Part shown: positions 12,962-24,400 of the stretch, in pieces
How the letters are laid out: each line of letters begins with the position of its first letter
How positions within the stretch are numbered: the first letter of the stretch is position 1
Assembly: GCA_022432975.1 (NCBI GenBank)
Contig: CM039515.1
Coordinates: forward strand, 21,036,923-21,100,922
Length of the DNA stretch: 64,000 nucleotides
Direction of reading: 5' to 3'
From: Begonia masoniana
Taxonomy: Eukaryota > Streptophyta > Magnoliopsida > Cucurbitales > Begoniaceae
Notes under the pieces: generated by a model
Told to the model about the DNA's origin: nothing
The model's database searches: none
Seen by the model: only the letters and a program-made list of their open reading frames with translations
Translations under genes and position numbers: made by a program

Positions 12962-13829
12962 ATGGCACATCAAAACAGCAGCAAACTAGAACAATTTTAA
13001 ATTTACAAAAACCGTTTTCTATTTTTTTTTTTTAAAACCCTTATCTTAATAAAGAAAACCAGTCACGAAAATGATGTTATATGCTCAGATCTGGAACTAT
13101 TAGAATATGTTCATAATGTAGTAAAAGTAAACACACAGCAACCAAATCAACTAACCACAGTTTGTTAGCCAATATTCTACCAAAAGAGGAAGAAAAACAA
13201 GCAACACGAAAATGGTGGAATAATTTTCAAAAACTCAAGCTCAAAGTTGCAAACAACTAATAAACGTTCTGGAAATCATTTTTGTAAGAAAATAAAACAA
13301 GATGAAAAGCAAAAATAGTAAGAACAGCAAACCGAAATAAAGAACAGCAAGCACCCGATTTTGGTGCCTCGGTTTTGGGCAACCAAATGGGTTTGGAAAA
13401 CCAAACCGATCTGGTTTCCCTCACACCACAGGAGCTATCCAAGCTCTAATAGCAGATGTTGAGCTCCGACCTGAAAATAGGACTCAAGAACTCGAAGAAG
13501 ACCGTTAGTTCCCGGGTGACAGAAAACCAACAAATCCGAGAATAAATAATGCAAACGAAATAACAAACGTGCTCGGAATTTAAAGAAATTTTAGGTGAGT
13601 CTTGTGAAGTGAGTGAGATATGTGCTGGTGAAAAACGTGGTCCAGATTCGTTGAGATGAAGGATTTATGGACTGTTTTCCGAGAATCGGCCAATGAGTGC
13701 TTCAATGGAGCTTTTGGCAAGAGTTTCTTCCAAGAAAGAGAACTCGATTCAAGGAATCGGTTATAGCCACTTCTTGCTGCTTTCCACTCTCAAAAGAATG
13801 GAGAAGAAGATGGCAAATCCGTTCTTACA
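12962..13829. other. Older element remnant between two solo LTRs
   Basis: No gene is supported. It contains A/T runs near 13020 and a 61-codon minus-strand frame (13442-13257) without recognisable domains. Removing the flanking solo LTRs joins it to 9630-10592 on the left and to about 16193 on the right, so it is probably internal sequence of the element whose LTR-like parts lie there. Confidence 0.35.
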
Positions 13830-16187
13830 TGTAACGACCCCAGTTGGAGTCGCCACGTAATTCATAACTTTCGTAGAACACTAACTCTAAATTACACTCT
13901 GTACACTCTTTTTTTAAAAAAAAAAAAAAAAACATTAGCATATCTGACAGAACTTGACCTTCAAGAACTCGACTCCCGTAAAGTTGTTAGCATACATTAT
14001 CACATAATAGAGCGACTAGATTCAGACATTAATCTATGACATAATCGGGCAGAAGGAACAATGCCCACAGATCACACGACTTTATCGTTCTCGGGCTGCA
14101 TGGGATTGCAGACAGCTACCGATAGAAAGCACATCATCCGATCGTCACGTGCTCTACGCATGACTCGTTAGGCATCGCTCAGTAGAAGACATCTACCGAT
14201 GGGCACGTGCCATACGTGTGATTCTTTAGACATCACCCGGCAGAAGACTTATTCGCTTCTGCCGATTACTAAGCGACAAAGTTTTACTCACATCAACCGA
14301 TAGCAGAACGACAAGACATTTTACTTACATCTACCAATGAGAAACACACAACATCTACCGATGAGAAACACACAACATCTACCAATAGACTTGTGCAATC
14401 CACGTGTTCATTTAAGACCTCTTCCGATAGAGAACGTCTATTGGTGGATGCAAGCCCACACATCTTCCGATAGGGGGGTATCTATCAATTGGTGCAAACT
14501 CTTACATCTTCCGATAGAGAACATCTATCGGTAGATGCAAATTCATACATCTTCCGATGGAGTACAGTTATCAGTGGCATAGATATGCACAGACTTCTAA
14601 CTTCACTGACTAATCACTCTTATAAATGGAAATCAGAGACTCATCCAGAATACATGTAGCGGAAGACTTAACAACAGATCATTTAATAATCCTTATAATC
14701 ATTCCCAGACTCAGTAGACAACCAGACAATTTCAAAACTCAATGTTATAAAAATAAACTCATCCTGCTTAAATTACCATATTCTTAATCATAACAAAATC
14801 ATAGGGCATTCACCAGGGGTCTCAATCGCCATCCAGCCACAGAATTGCACCCTGATCACCTTCCAGCAACCAGACTTAGACATCTTCATTAGCTTTGGAA
14901 TCCTCACCTGATATCTCGTCACCTATATCATAAGGTTCAAACTATAAGCCTAATACTTAGTAAGGAGTGCAATACTAACATGTATACGTGAATGCATAGT
15001 TACAAGAAAATCATGTTCATGTTCGTTTCATGCTCTTTTCTTGCTCTTATTCGTGTTCTTGTTCATCACTTTCATCATATGGATTAAGAGAGGATTTGTG
15101 CCGTAAAGGGGGATGACAGTGCAAGTGTACATAGTCCCTTTCGGGCCGTATTCATGGTCCTTCTCTTTGGACAGTGACATACGCCAAACCGCCCCCAACT
15201 CTCACTTAATCCGGTTACATAAGTTTCATATTCGTTGTCATATCTTGTTCATGGGAAAAACATGCTCGTAAAACATTTTCATATGCTTGAGAAGTAAATT
15301 ATGATGCATGACATGGATGCTCTTGAATCATCAGACTATAGAAAGTATCATACCAGAACAGTCGACTTCATAGACTCTACCAGAACGTCACATAACAAAA
15401 TTCTCAACATCCATAAATCATCCAAATACAAGAAATCTTACTAACACAGAACAAACATCAGACAACTGAAACTAACTTAATGTCCTTGTGATGTATGGCC
15501 CTATTGGCCGGAAGTCTTAATACATTCACTTACCTGGTGTCCTTTGCAAATGGAAAACTCCTTTCAAATCTTCTTCACCTGAATCATTTCACATTACCAA
15601 GTTAAAAATAAAATCCTAATAATGCTAACCAAAAATCATCTTAATGCTTATCCTACTTGTATTTTCTATATTCATCAGCCGAGCACCTTGTGTGCGTGAA
15701 TTAAATTTCTACAATCTAAATAACCAGATTCAACCCAGTAACTAATCGCATACAGCTATCTAAATGTCCAGAATCAACTCGGAAATGCCTTTACTAAACG
15801 CGTATTAGAAATGATCCCATTATTACTCTGCCATTAAAGAATCTGAAACCTCGGGTTCTAACCAGAAACAGAGCTCAAAGAGATAACCCGTAACTACATT
15901 CACTGAGTCTTACCTGGTAAGCTGAGTATCGGCGAGAACGAAGGAGAATCGGCTGTTGATGAAGAAGGCTACCTGCTGAGAGAGAGAAAATGTGTCAGCT
16001 ACAGTGAGGTTTAATAAGGTTTCCACTTTCTACTTATACCAGATAAGTTCCTCCCTAATTACAATTCTGCCACTACAATAGAAACCAAATAAGCTTTGGC
16101 ATATAATTATTAGATAAAAGGTCAAATAAAGAGATGACCGTTAATTCCGTTAAGAAAATCACCTGACTGAGAATGTCGGGTGTTACA
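13830..16187 (-). mobile_element. Solo LTR related to the 5' LTR at 5958-9629, TSD TTACA
   Basis: Plus-strand ends are TGTAACGACC and GGGTGTTACA, flanked by TTACA at 13825-13829 and 16188-16192. It is clearly the same family as 5958-9629 but diverged. For example both share the block around CCATCCAGCCACAGAATTGC (8150 and 14830). Minus-strand exon signals are exon 1 donor CTTACCAG|GTAAGA near 15910, a 45-nt microexon 15578-15534, and a third exon after ATATAG|GTGACGAG near 14930. Its array region (14290-14580) is degenerate, unlike the uniform 60-bp array of its relative. Confidence 0.9.
14290..14580. repeat. Degenerate CATCT(A/T)CCGAT repeats
   Basis: Irregular units of roughly 24-60 bp built on CATCTACCGATGAGAAACAC and CATCTTCCGATAGAGAAC, several in opposite orientation so they can pair. 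The position in the LTR matches the 60-bp array of the related LTR at 5958-9629, so this is probably an older or unhomogenised form of the same array. Confidence 0.6.
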
Positions 16188-16514
16188 TTACAAGCTACCA
16201 AGCTTGAAGATCGGTTTTAGGGGCGCAACTCCTCGGGTTTCTGGGAGGAGGGAAATCGCCGAGAGTAAATGTGTCAGCTACAGTGAGGTTTAATAAGGTT
16301 TCCACTTTCTACTTATACCAGATAAGTTCCTCCCTAATTACAATTCTGCCACTACAATAGAAACCAAATAAGCTTTGGCATATAATTATTAGATAAAAGG
16401 TCAAATAAAGAGATGACCGTTAATTCCGTTAAGAAAATCACCTGACTGAGAATGTCGGGTGTTACATTACAAGCTACCAAGCTTGAAGATCGGTTTTAGG
16501 GGCGCAACTCCTCG
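15987..16514. repeat. 279-bp tandem duplication across an LTR end
   Basis: About 249 bp (15987-16235) recurs at 16266-16514 with an offset of 279 and almost no differences. The unit includes the last ~200 bp of the solo LTR, the TTACA target site and 48 bp of flank (AAGCTACCAAGCTTGAAGATC...). The ~30 bp between copies (16236-16265) contain GAAATCGCCGAGAGT, found in the 5958-9629 type of LTR (near 1095 and 9395) but not in the first copy here. Confidence 0.85.
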
Positions 16515-17242
16515 GTTGTTGTCAACCGAGCTTACCTTGGAAGCTCCTTGCTCCAAGCTTTCTTCTATTGAGAGAGAAATCCATGGGTGCTCATAAAAAT
16601 CATCCCAAAAAAGTTACAAACATCAATGCCGTGAATATATAGACCTAATGGTGGGCTTGGGCTTGTGCTTGTGCTTGGAGAGGGATGATGGGCCATCATG
16701 TGGGCTTGAGTCATGTCTTCAACTTCAATGGGCCAAACCAAGCCACCAATTAATCCTAACATTCATCTAATCCTAACATGCATCTAATCATAACATGCAT
16801 ATAATAAAGTTTAAACAAGAATGCCAACGTTTGCCAATAAGTTCGAAATTTCAAAAAAAGCAACAAATATCAAAGGTCGGGAAGACAAATTCTCATGTGA
16901 GCATTAAGGTGCCTCTTTAGTCTTTCCATATGATGAGATGCTTTGGTTGGTCAACGTCCCCATCTTTAATCTCCCACTTCAAGTCGTCCATGATGTCCTC
17001 CAGGTCTTCACACGAACCATGACCTACAAAAGAGACAAGTGTGTTAGTTAAATTGTGGACTCTGGTTTGGGATCGTATAATGGGCCTACGGGGCACAACA
17101 CGTTGGGCGCTGAGGCGAGGTGCTAAGGCATGGGCGCTGGGCTGGCACAGCCCACAGAGCGAGCAAGGTCGTGGGCCGAGCATCTGGCGGGGCAGAGCAG
17201 GGAGAGCGTTAGGCGCCGGGCACCAACAGCTAGTGCACGAGC
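16188..17242 (-). other. LTR-like remnant, no gene
   Basis: Continues the pre-insertion sequence from 13829. It holds a minus-strand TATA-like CTATATATTCACGG near 16640 and a stretch (16745-16900) similar to 10300-10450. From about 17080 the sequence becomes GC-rich with GGGCGCTGAGGCG-type runs. Short open frames here overlap each other on both strands and have no family features. Confidence 0.4.
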
Positions 17243-19751
17243 TGTAACACCCCTAAAACTGTACCTATTTTTCCCGTATAAAATTTTCCTTTTTAAGCCT
17301 CTAAACCAATTAAAAACATTCTCGAAAACCTTTAAAGAAAATTCATTTATCATATAAAAACAGTTTACATAAAACCACTCAACCTTCTATCATTCCTCAA
17401 CTCATCAATTCATCACATCCTGACAATATCATTTCTTATCTACATCTCAATTATACAGTTCAACATCAAATCTCTTGACGCTCATACATCCTCCATAATC
17501 TCACTCAGAACGACTCGAGACATAAGTAAACAAAACACATTTTCCAAGAAAACGAACTGCATGGATCCATTTAAAAACCAAACATTCCTCCTGTTTAAAA
17601 AGAAAGTCCCAAGCAGTTCCAGAAAGTTGTAAATTCAAAACAGTTTCTTTATCCATAGCAATTCAACAATATTTACCACAGCCTACACCTATCACTTACA
17701 TATTTCTATCCAGAATAACCCAAACATCCTGATATGACAAACTATACATTTCATATCAAGTCCCCAAATCATATACCTACATCCCCACGGGTCAATTACG
17801 CGTCGACTGCCCAGCACACTCCCACGGGCCATCTTTCTTCAACTGTTCATGCCTCGGGTGGAGGGATCTCATCCTCACCTGTGTAGAGGTCACCTACACC
17901 ATAAAAATAAGTCGTGAGCTTAAGGCTCAGTAAGTCTACGTGAATGCAATGCATGCTATGCGTGCAGTTCATAAAACATGCTTCCTACCTTTTCGCTATT
18001 CATTTCATTTCATTACATAATGTCACCGTGGCCTCACTCTCGCTAGATAGGAGCGGCACATCCCGCGATTGGATAGCCCCTCGTATCTAACCGGGGGGAA
18101 AACATGCTCCCCAAGCAGCCATGTCTGAACCACCGCCACCTCCTTGACCAGATTACATTCATTCATACATTTACATTATCATTTTTCTTTTCATGAAAAC
18201 ATGCATAGAAATTCCTTTTTCGTGCTTTTCAGAAACATGATGCGTGAACATGTGCAATACTATAAACATAATCAAAGCAATAACAAACAATGAACGTGCA
18301 TACCATCAAGACGAATAGAAACATAACCTAATAAGAAATTAACCTAACTACCCAACCTATTCGCCCGACACTTACTATAATCTCCAATTTCCTCGAGCAA
18401 CAAGAAATCTTATGGTGTAGGCCAATCGGCCAAACAAGTCACGAGAGACTTACCTGTCGTCCGTAGCACGCTGAGCTCCGTCTACGAGCGTTGTTTGTCT
18501 GAGGCAAAACACAACATTGACGTCAAAACTAATTTAAGCTTCTAAACGTCCAAATTAACAAAGCCTTAACTAAAGCAATTTCCTAAAGCTTTAATCCAAC
18601 TAAAATCTAACTAAACGGCCACTAATTTGGGTTCGGTAAAAACCGACCCGAAACTTAAAACGTGCGTAACTTTCGCGTCAGTTATCGGAATCGAACGATT
18701 CCAGCGGCCACGCGCTCCTCTAATAACCTATTTTAACCTGTCAAAAGAAATTCTAAAACAAACAACTCTAGCTAGGTCAAAAATCCAAAAACGCGAATCT
18801 GCCCTAAACCGGGAATTTCACCATTTTCGATTTTCCATCAATTCTCATCAATTTCTTCACCAATCAACCTCCAATACGCTCAATTAGCATAACCAAATGT
18901 AAAAATCGAGGTTTCACCCAAGAAACCCGAAATGCCCAATTCGGGCATCCACTGTTTTCGCTCAATTTGAGCACATAAACGCACGGCAACCATAGCCGGC
19001 GTTATGCTCGGCCATTTGACGCTAAGAACGGCCAAAAGTGGCCAGTGGTCGGAGCTCAATCGAGCTCGTCACCGTCGGCCATGACAAAACCGAAACAGGG
19101 GGAAAAGAAAATCGAGCTTACTTGGTCGGTTCGCGCGCGGGGATGTGCCAGAGTCTCTCGTCGCCGTCGTCTGGCCGGAGAACGGCGAGAATCGCCGGCG
19201 CTTCGTCGATCGTCGCCCGAGCTTCGTCGCCGTTCCCCCTGTTCTTCGTCGTTCGCGGGGAGCTCGAACACAAACAACAATTTTTGTTGTTTGTGTTTAA
19301 TTAAATAATAATAATAAAATAATCCTAATATTAATTCATCCTCATGTAAAAGCTACGTACATCATAGAAATTTCCCGAAATTTCTTTAAAATCTTTATTA
19401 ATAATTAGGATTCTAATGACGCTTTCTTTTGGTAAAACGGGTTTAATTTGACATATTTACGAAAATGCCACTACAATATAATATATCAATAAAATATATT
19501 AATCAAAAATCCGTACAAGCCACTAATACTAATAATAATAATCCTAATATTAATTCATCCTCATGTAAAAGCTACGTACATCATAGAAATTTCCCGAAAT
19601 TTCTTTAAAATCTTTATTAATAATTAGGATTCTAATGACGCTTTCTTTTGGTAAAACGGGTTTAATTTGACATATTTACGAAAATGCCACTACAATATAA
19701 TATATCAATAAAATATATTAAATCAAAAATCCGTACAAGCCGGGTATTACA
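17243..19751 (-). mobile_element. Solo LTR, long-LTR gypsy family, TSD CGAGC
   Basis: Plus-strand ends TGTAACACCCC and GGGTATTACA, flanked by CGAGC at 17238-17242 and 19752-19756. In minus orientation it has a 45-nt microexon (18498-18454; acceptor TTTGCCTCAG, donor CAG|GTAAGT) and a third exon after GTGTAG|GTGACC near 17890 that opens on an acidic frame. The microexon frame has a TAG where its relatives have a tryptophan codon. Its U3 end is duplicated (19303-19741). ORF-like frames at 19038-19308 lie on overlapping strands and are not supported as genes. Confidence 0.9.
19303..19741. repeat. 219-bp tandem duplication at an LTR U3 end
   Basis: Two nearly identical copies, 19303-19521 and 19522-19741, from AATCCTAATATTAATTC through CCGTACAAGCC. 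They lie at the outer U3 end of the solo LTR. Only the second copy continues into the terminal GGGTATTACA. Confidence 0.85.
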
Positions 19752-20156
19752 CGAGCCCAGGGGGCGTTACGCGGCGAGTTATTGCACGCGCGCTGGGCTC
19801 GCAACATGAGGCAGTTACGCAAGCCAGACGGACACGACCTGGACACAGTGGCGCGGGGTGCCGGGGCGCAGAGGCGTTACGCAGCTGCCGCAACCGCTAG
19901 GCGCGCGATACGCGGCACAAGAGGCACACACGTCTGGGATGCAAGGCGCACACGGCAGACACGCGGGGCGCACACGGCAGGGACGCGGGGTGCACGCGGC
20001 ATGCACACGGGGCGTCACGGCAGGGACGCAGGGTGCACGCGGCATGCACACGGGGCGTCACGGCTGGGCGCGGTGTGCCAGGTGTTGGGCGCCTGCAAAC
20101 AGACATGGCTCGCCCTCGGAAAACCAGGTGGCCGAGTGGTGCGCACGCACTTGGCA
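19752..20156. other. GC-rich flank between two solo LTRs
   Basis: Joins 17242 on the left and 22691 on the right once the two solo LTRs are removed. Very GC-rich, with GCACACGG, GGCGTTACGC and GCATGCAC runs that keep several frames open on both strands. No codon pattern or motif supports a protein. It contains a 42-bp minisatellite at 19977-20060. Confidence 0.5.
19977..20060. repeat. 42-bp GC-rich minisatellite, two units
   Basis: GGCAGGGACGC(G/A)GGGTGCACG... followed by GCATGCACACGGGGCGTCAC repeats with an offset of 42 bp. Partial related units precede it from about 19925. Confidence 0.7.
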
Positions 20157-22685
20157 TGTAACACCCGGTTCTTTACGGGATTTTGTAATTATATATATAA
20201 TGGCATTTTTATAATTATGTAAAATTAAGTTGGTTTCGTGAAAAGAAAGCATTATTACGATCCTAATAATTAATATGGATTTTGAGAAAATTTCAGGAAT
20301 TCTAGGAGTTGTAACGCTAATTTTATGAGAATTACGTTTCTCATAATTTAAAGAATGTTGTGGTAAAAATAGTAAACGTGGTCCGTTTTGCGTACGGACA
20401 GTTTTAATAGAACCCTAGTAATAAGTTGGAATAATTGGTGAAAAAAAAAAATTTGGAGAAACCGAACCGCTAGCTAAATAACGAAACAAATAAAAAATCA
20501 AAGGAAGGGCAAAAAGGTAAATTGCCAAGTCAAATTTTAATTAAAAACCACAAACCTCTCTTCTCCAGAAACACTTCACGAAAATTCTAAATTTTCTCTC
20601 CTCCCCTCTCGGCGACTTCATCTCTTCCTCACGGCGTTCTCCATTCTGGCGACCAACGCTCTCCGATCGACCTCCGATCCTTCACGTTTCCTTCTCCAAT
20701 CCTGATCCTAGGTATGATTCTATAGTTTTGGAAGGTTATTGTTCGCTTTTTATGAAGTTATACGGTTAGGGTTTCGTTTAGGTTTTTTGTTAAAAACGTG
20801 ATTTAGGGTTTGAAATCGATAGGTTTACCGTATTTGTGAATATAATGGACGTATTTGGCGTTATTGGACGAAGTTAATTGATTCGTTGAGAAACATTAGG
20901 GTTTGTGGATTTTTTGAGGTTTTGGAAAACTCCGTTAATGGACGTGAAATGCTCGACGAAAAGCCTCAATGAAGTATGCTAGAGTTTTAAGAAATTTCTT
21001 TAGTTAAGAGTTTCGTAAGTTTAGACGTTTATTGGTTTAGACTCGTTTTAACGACAAATATTGTGAATTTGCCTTAGGTAAACAACGTTTATGGACGGAG
21101 CTAGAAGTTCAACATGCACGAGGTAAATTCTCGTGACTTACTCTGGCCGATTGGCCTACACCGTATATCGAGGTCGCGTCGAGGATTATTGTGGAATTGT
21201 TTGTTTAAACGTTTTGGTCGGGTAGTTAGGATTAGTTCTTTTATAGTTATGTTTCTTTTATATAGTCTTGATGGTACGTATGTTGTATGTTTATATTACG
21301 TTATAAATTGTTCATGCATCACGTCTTTTCAAATAAGCATAAGAAAACGAATTTCTGCACTATGTTTAAAAAAACGGTGATGTGGCCCGAAAGGGGGCTA
21401 TTGACCTATTGTGAAGGCTGAGAAGGGCTGGTCACAATACCGCATCTAATAAGAACCCATGTATGTTATATGGTCATGCGAGGTGGGGCTCAAGCATGGC
21501 TATACGTATGTAAGCATGTACCCTCTCCGCTAGGTGGAAAGGGTTGTCCAACCGCCAAACGTGCCTTCTCCATTTAGCGGGTTGAGATCTCGGTGACAAC
21601 CTATGTAATGATAAGAAAATATTGCATGATTTACGAACTCATATGCACAGCATGCATTTGCATTTACGAAACTTGCTGAGTCTTTAGCTCATAGATTTTC
21701 TGTATGGTGTAGGTGATCTTGATATAGATGAGGACGAGATCCCTCCACCCGATGAATGATGCAGTTGAAGGAAGATGGCCCGTGGGAGTGTGCTGGGCAT
21801 TCGATGCGCCTTTTGACCTGTGGGGATGTACGTAAGTATTTTGGGGACACGATAGTTAGGTCGTAGAAGAAATTGTATAGATTGAACATATTAGGGTGCT
21901 TGGAATCTAGTTAGTTGATAGATTTATGTTTTGATGTTTGAAAAATCTATTTTATAAACTACCTTTGGAAAGTCTTTTATTGGAAATATATTGAAAACTG
22001 TTTGGTGATTTAAAACAGGGTGAGTTGTTTAGTTTTTAAATGGATCCACGCAGTTGGATTTCGTTGAGCTTATCTTGAGTTAATTGGGTTTTAAGATACG
22101 TTGTGAGTCGTTTATTTGGTGGTCGATGTAATGCGAAATAAGTGAAGTTGTGAATGATTTTATGATGAAATGTTTTAGGATGTATGTGTGGTAAGTAAGA
22201 AATGTGCAGGGAAGGAGGAAAGAAAAGGGAAATGAGAGGCGAGCTCCATGGAAAAATGGATTCCAGGGAGACTGCCGATCGATCGCCTAAGGAGGTGATC
22301 GATCGGCAGTGGTGATCGCCACTCTCTAGAAATTCCAGAGAGGGTGGGCGATCGATCGCCTGGTGATCGATCGAGGGCGATCGATTGCCTGGTGATCGAT
22401 CGAGGGCGATCGATCGCCTAATGTGGGGGCGATCGATCGCCCCCCTTTATTTTTGGGCAGCCGATCGATCGCCCCTTGCATTTTGGGACAATTGTCCCTT
22501 CTGCCCCTCTGTGCTTTGGCTGACGATTTAAATTGTTTTAATTGTTTTATAATTTGTTTTTAATGGTTTTATTTAAATGGTTTCTAAATAGTTTTCAAAC
22601 GATTTTAAATTTTAGATTCCGCTTATGAGTTTAAAAGAAAAAAAAAATTACGGAAAATTAAGGGTACAGTATTAGGGACGTTACA
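20157..22685 (+). mobile_element. Solo LTR, long-LTR gypsy family, TSD TGGCA
   Basis: Starts TGTAACACCCGG and ends GGGACGTTACA, flanked by TGGCA at 20152-20156 and 22686-22690. Same orientation and layout as 10593-12961: ATG-free exon 1 ending ATCCTAG|GTATG at 20711; 45-nt microexon 21078-21122 (acceptor GCCTTAG, donor GAG|GTAAAT); third exon from 21713 after GGTGTAG with an acidic frame (GEDE/PPP type) to a TGA at 21757-21759. The conserved block GTGACTTACTCTGGCCGATT follows the microexon. A dense GATC-palindrome cluster is near its 3' end. Confidence 0.9.
22270..22475. repeat. GATC-palindrome cluster in LTR
   Basis: About a dozen (G)CGATCGATCG(C) palindromes in 205 bp, including a locally tandem part (GGTGATCGATCGAGGGCGAT repeated near 22365-22420). 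It has the same relative location as the cluster at 12552-12770. Confidence 0.75.
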
Positions 22686-23394
22686 TGGCACTCATGCGCA
22701 CGCGCGCAAGAGTGTGCTGGGTGCACCCGCAACTCGCTGGGCACGCACATAACGCATGAAACGCTTGGGCATTGATGTCCAACGGCACATTTATGTTGTT
22801 TGGAGGTTATGTCTAGGCCATATGTGTATATATACACCTTGAGACACCAAGCAAAGGGGAGAGAGATCCTTGTGCTATTATGGTGTCCTTGAGTGAGATT
22901 TTTGTACCTAGTCTTTGGATTTGGAATAGAAAGAAGGTTGGGAGGTGGGCTCCCGTAAACACTTGTGTCACTCTATTTATTATCCGCATCAAAAGGGGAA
23001 GGCTGGTCAATTCGGGGACTTGGCGCTACACATTGCCGAGACGAAAAATTGGTGTGTGACAGCACCCATGGGCAACAGTGGGTGGGCATTGCGCCCATCA
23101 TAGCGTGGTTGGTAGAGGGTCCCCCCCCCCCCCCCCCCCTCGTGATCGGCGGCCATAGTCGGCTTCGGCAAGTACGCCCACCGTGTGCCGCCATGGGGGC
23201 AACCCTACGCTGCCACAGACAACTATGTGCCGCCACGGTCGAATGTGCTCTTCGATCATGTATGGTAGCCTTTTGTCATGCTTTCTCAAGGTATGACTCG
23301 TGACCCTTGCTCAATACTCGGATTCCGTGACCCAACGGCCGTATGTTTCCACGTGGGGAATGGGTGATCTTGCGTGACCAACGGTGAGCGTGCC
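22686..23394 (+). other. LTR-like leader remnant, no gene
   Basis: Continues the GC-rich pre-insertion sequence. A TATA-like TGTATATATACACC at about 22825 is followed by a leader-like stretch, suggesting the promoter and R region of an older LTR in plus orientation. A run of about 20 C lies near 23119-23139. Overlapping short frames on both strands around 23000-23300 are not supported as genes. Confidence 0.4.
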
Positions 23395-24400
23395 TGCTAT
23401 CACGGTGGCCGTGTTCATTTTCTGGTCTGGTTCCCAGTTCGGTACCGGTTCCTACTGATTTTTTTTATTTATTTTTTTTGCTAAAATTGCAAAATGCAAA
23501 AACACCTTAAACAGAAGCTCAAGCATTCATAAATATAATTATAATAAAACCAATTAAATCTTAAAAATCAAACTATCCAATTAAATCTAATTATGCAACC
23601 ATCCAATCTGCTGTCCACTTCGCTTAAACCACGCATCTTCTTTACCAATCTCCTCTATTCTCTTCTTCCTATCGTCCTCATTCAACTCCCAAACTACAAC
23701 TTCCTCCACAGCTTCCTTGGCCTCTTCCTCCACCAGTTTTGCAGGAGCACCATTTCCATTAACGTACTTCACTAAGCTCCCATTGGTCGCTCCATTTTCA
23801 GTCCCAATCACTGAAGCGGTTCCATTCAACGAACCATTGCATCGATAATCAAAAGTAGTGGTAGCAGCTCCATTACCATTGACAAGTAGTTCTCTATGTT
23901 CCACCGAAAACCCTTCTTCTTTAACAGCATTAATCTGAGTCGGAAGAACAACAGCACATCTGTGGTTGCTAATTTTGAAAAGATAGGATCTATATAGAGA
24001 GATGCGAGTCTTGGCAGTAGATCGTTGGGAGAGAAAAATGAGTTCGGGTACGTGAAGAGAAAAAGAAGAAGCCATGAAAGCTAACTTGTCAACGACGTCG
24101 ACTAGGGAGAGAGTAAAACTCACCCCTAACTCTGAATTGCCGAACTGAACTAAAACCAGGGAACAATATTTAGCGGACCCATGGGTCGAAAATCAATTTC
24201 TACCGGGCCGACCTATGGGTCGGTATTCCTGCGGTTCCCAGTTCTGTGATCAACAGAATCGGGACTGGTACTGCGGTCCACGGTCCCATGGGTTTGGGAA
24301 AGGGGAACCGATCCCATACTTCAAAAAACCGCCCAAGAACCAGACCGAACCGACGATTCAGTCCGGTCCACCGGTTCCAGTCCGGTTCTGCCCACCCCTA
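23395..24400. mobile_element. Possible hAT-like element carrying a gene fragment
   Basis: The right end, read on the minus strand, is TAGGGGTGGGCAGAACCGG followed by repeated GGTCCGG/GGTTC motifs (24170-24400), typical of plant hAT-type ends and like the element at 57444-58144. The left part (23410-23460) has GGTCTGGTTCCCAGTTCGGT, similar in reverse, but no clean terminal repeat. The candidate 8-bp flank TGAAATAC (24401-24408) was not found on the left. Between the ends lies a gene fragment at 23587-24123. The boundaries are uncertain. Confidence 0.4.
23587..24123 (-). pseudogene. Gene fragment resembling the N-terminus of a chloroplast ABC1K3-type kinase
   Basis: A 178-codon minus-strand frame begins with a Ser/Arg-rich stretch suitable as a transit peptide. 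It has an Asn/Gly-rich region (NGSLVKYVNGNG near residue 112) and a Glu-rich segment, and ends in RIEEIGKEDAWFKRSG. From memory of the family, this order matches the region before the kinase domain in chloroplast ABC1K3-type proteins (quinone metabolism, plastoglobules). The frame runs into unrelated A/T-rich sequence right after that motif, with no GT donor there and no kinase-domain sequence on the minus side. I call it a truncated copy of a first exon, probably captured or left by a transposon. The match is by eye; confidence is moderate. Confidence 0.5.

Noticed and set aside
19038..19308. Three overlapping frames of 74-88 codons
   Set aside because: They overlap in three frames within the exon-1-like GC-rich part of a solo LTR; no conserved motif.
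19782..20252. Overlapping frames of 64-146 codons on both strands
   Set aside because: GC-rich minisatellite sequence keeps all frames open; the predicted proteins are Arg/His/Ala-rich and unlike any family.
22965..23303. 112-codon plus-strand frame with a poly-proline run
   Set aside because: The proline run is the poly-C tract; the reverse strand is equally open with poly-glycine.
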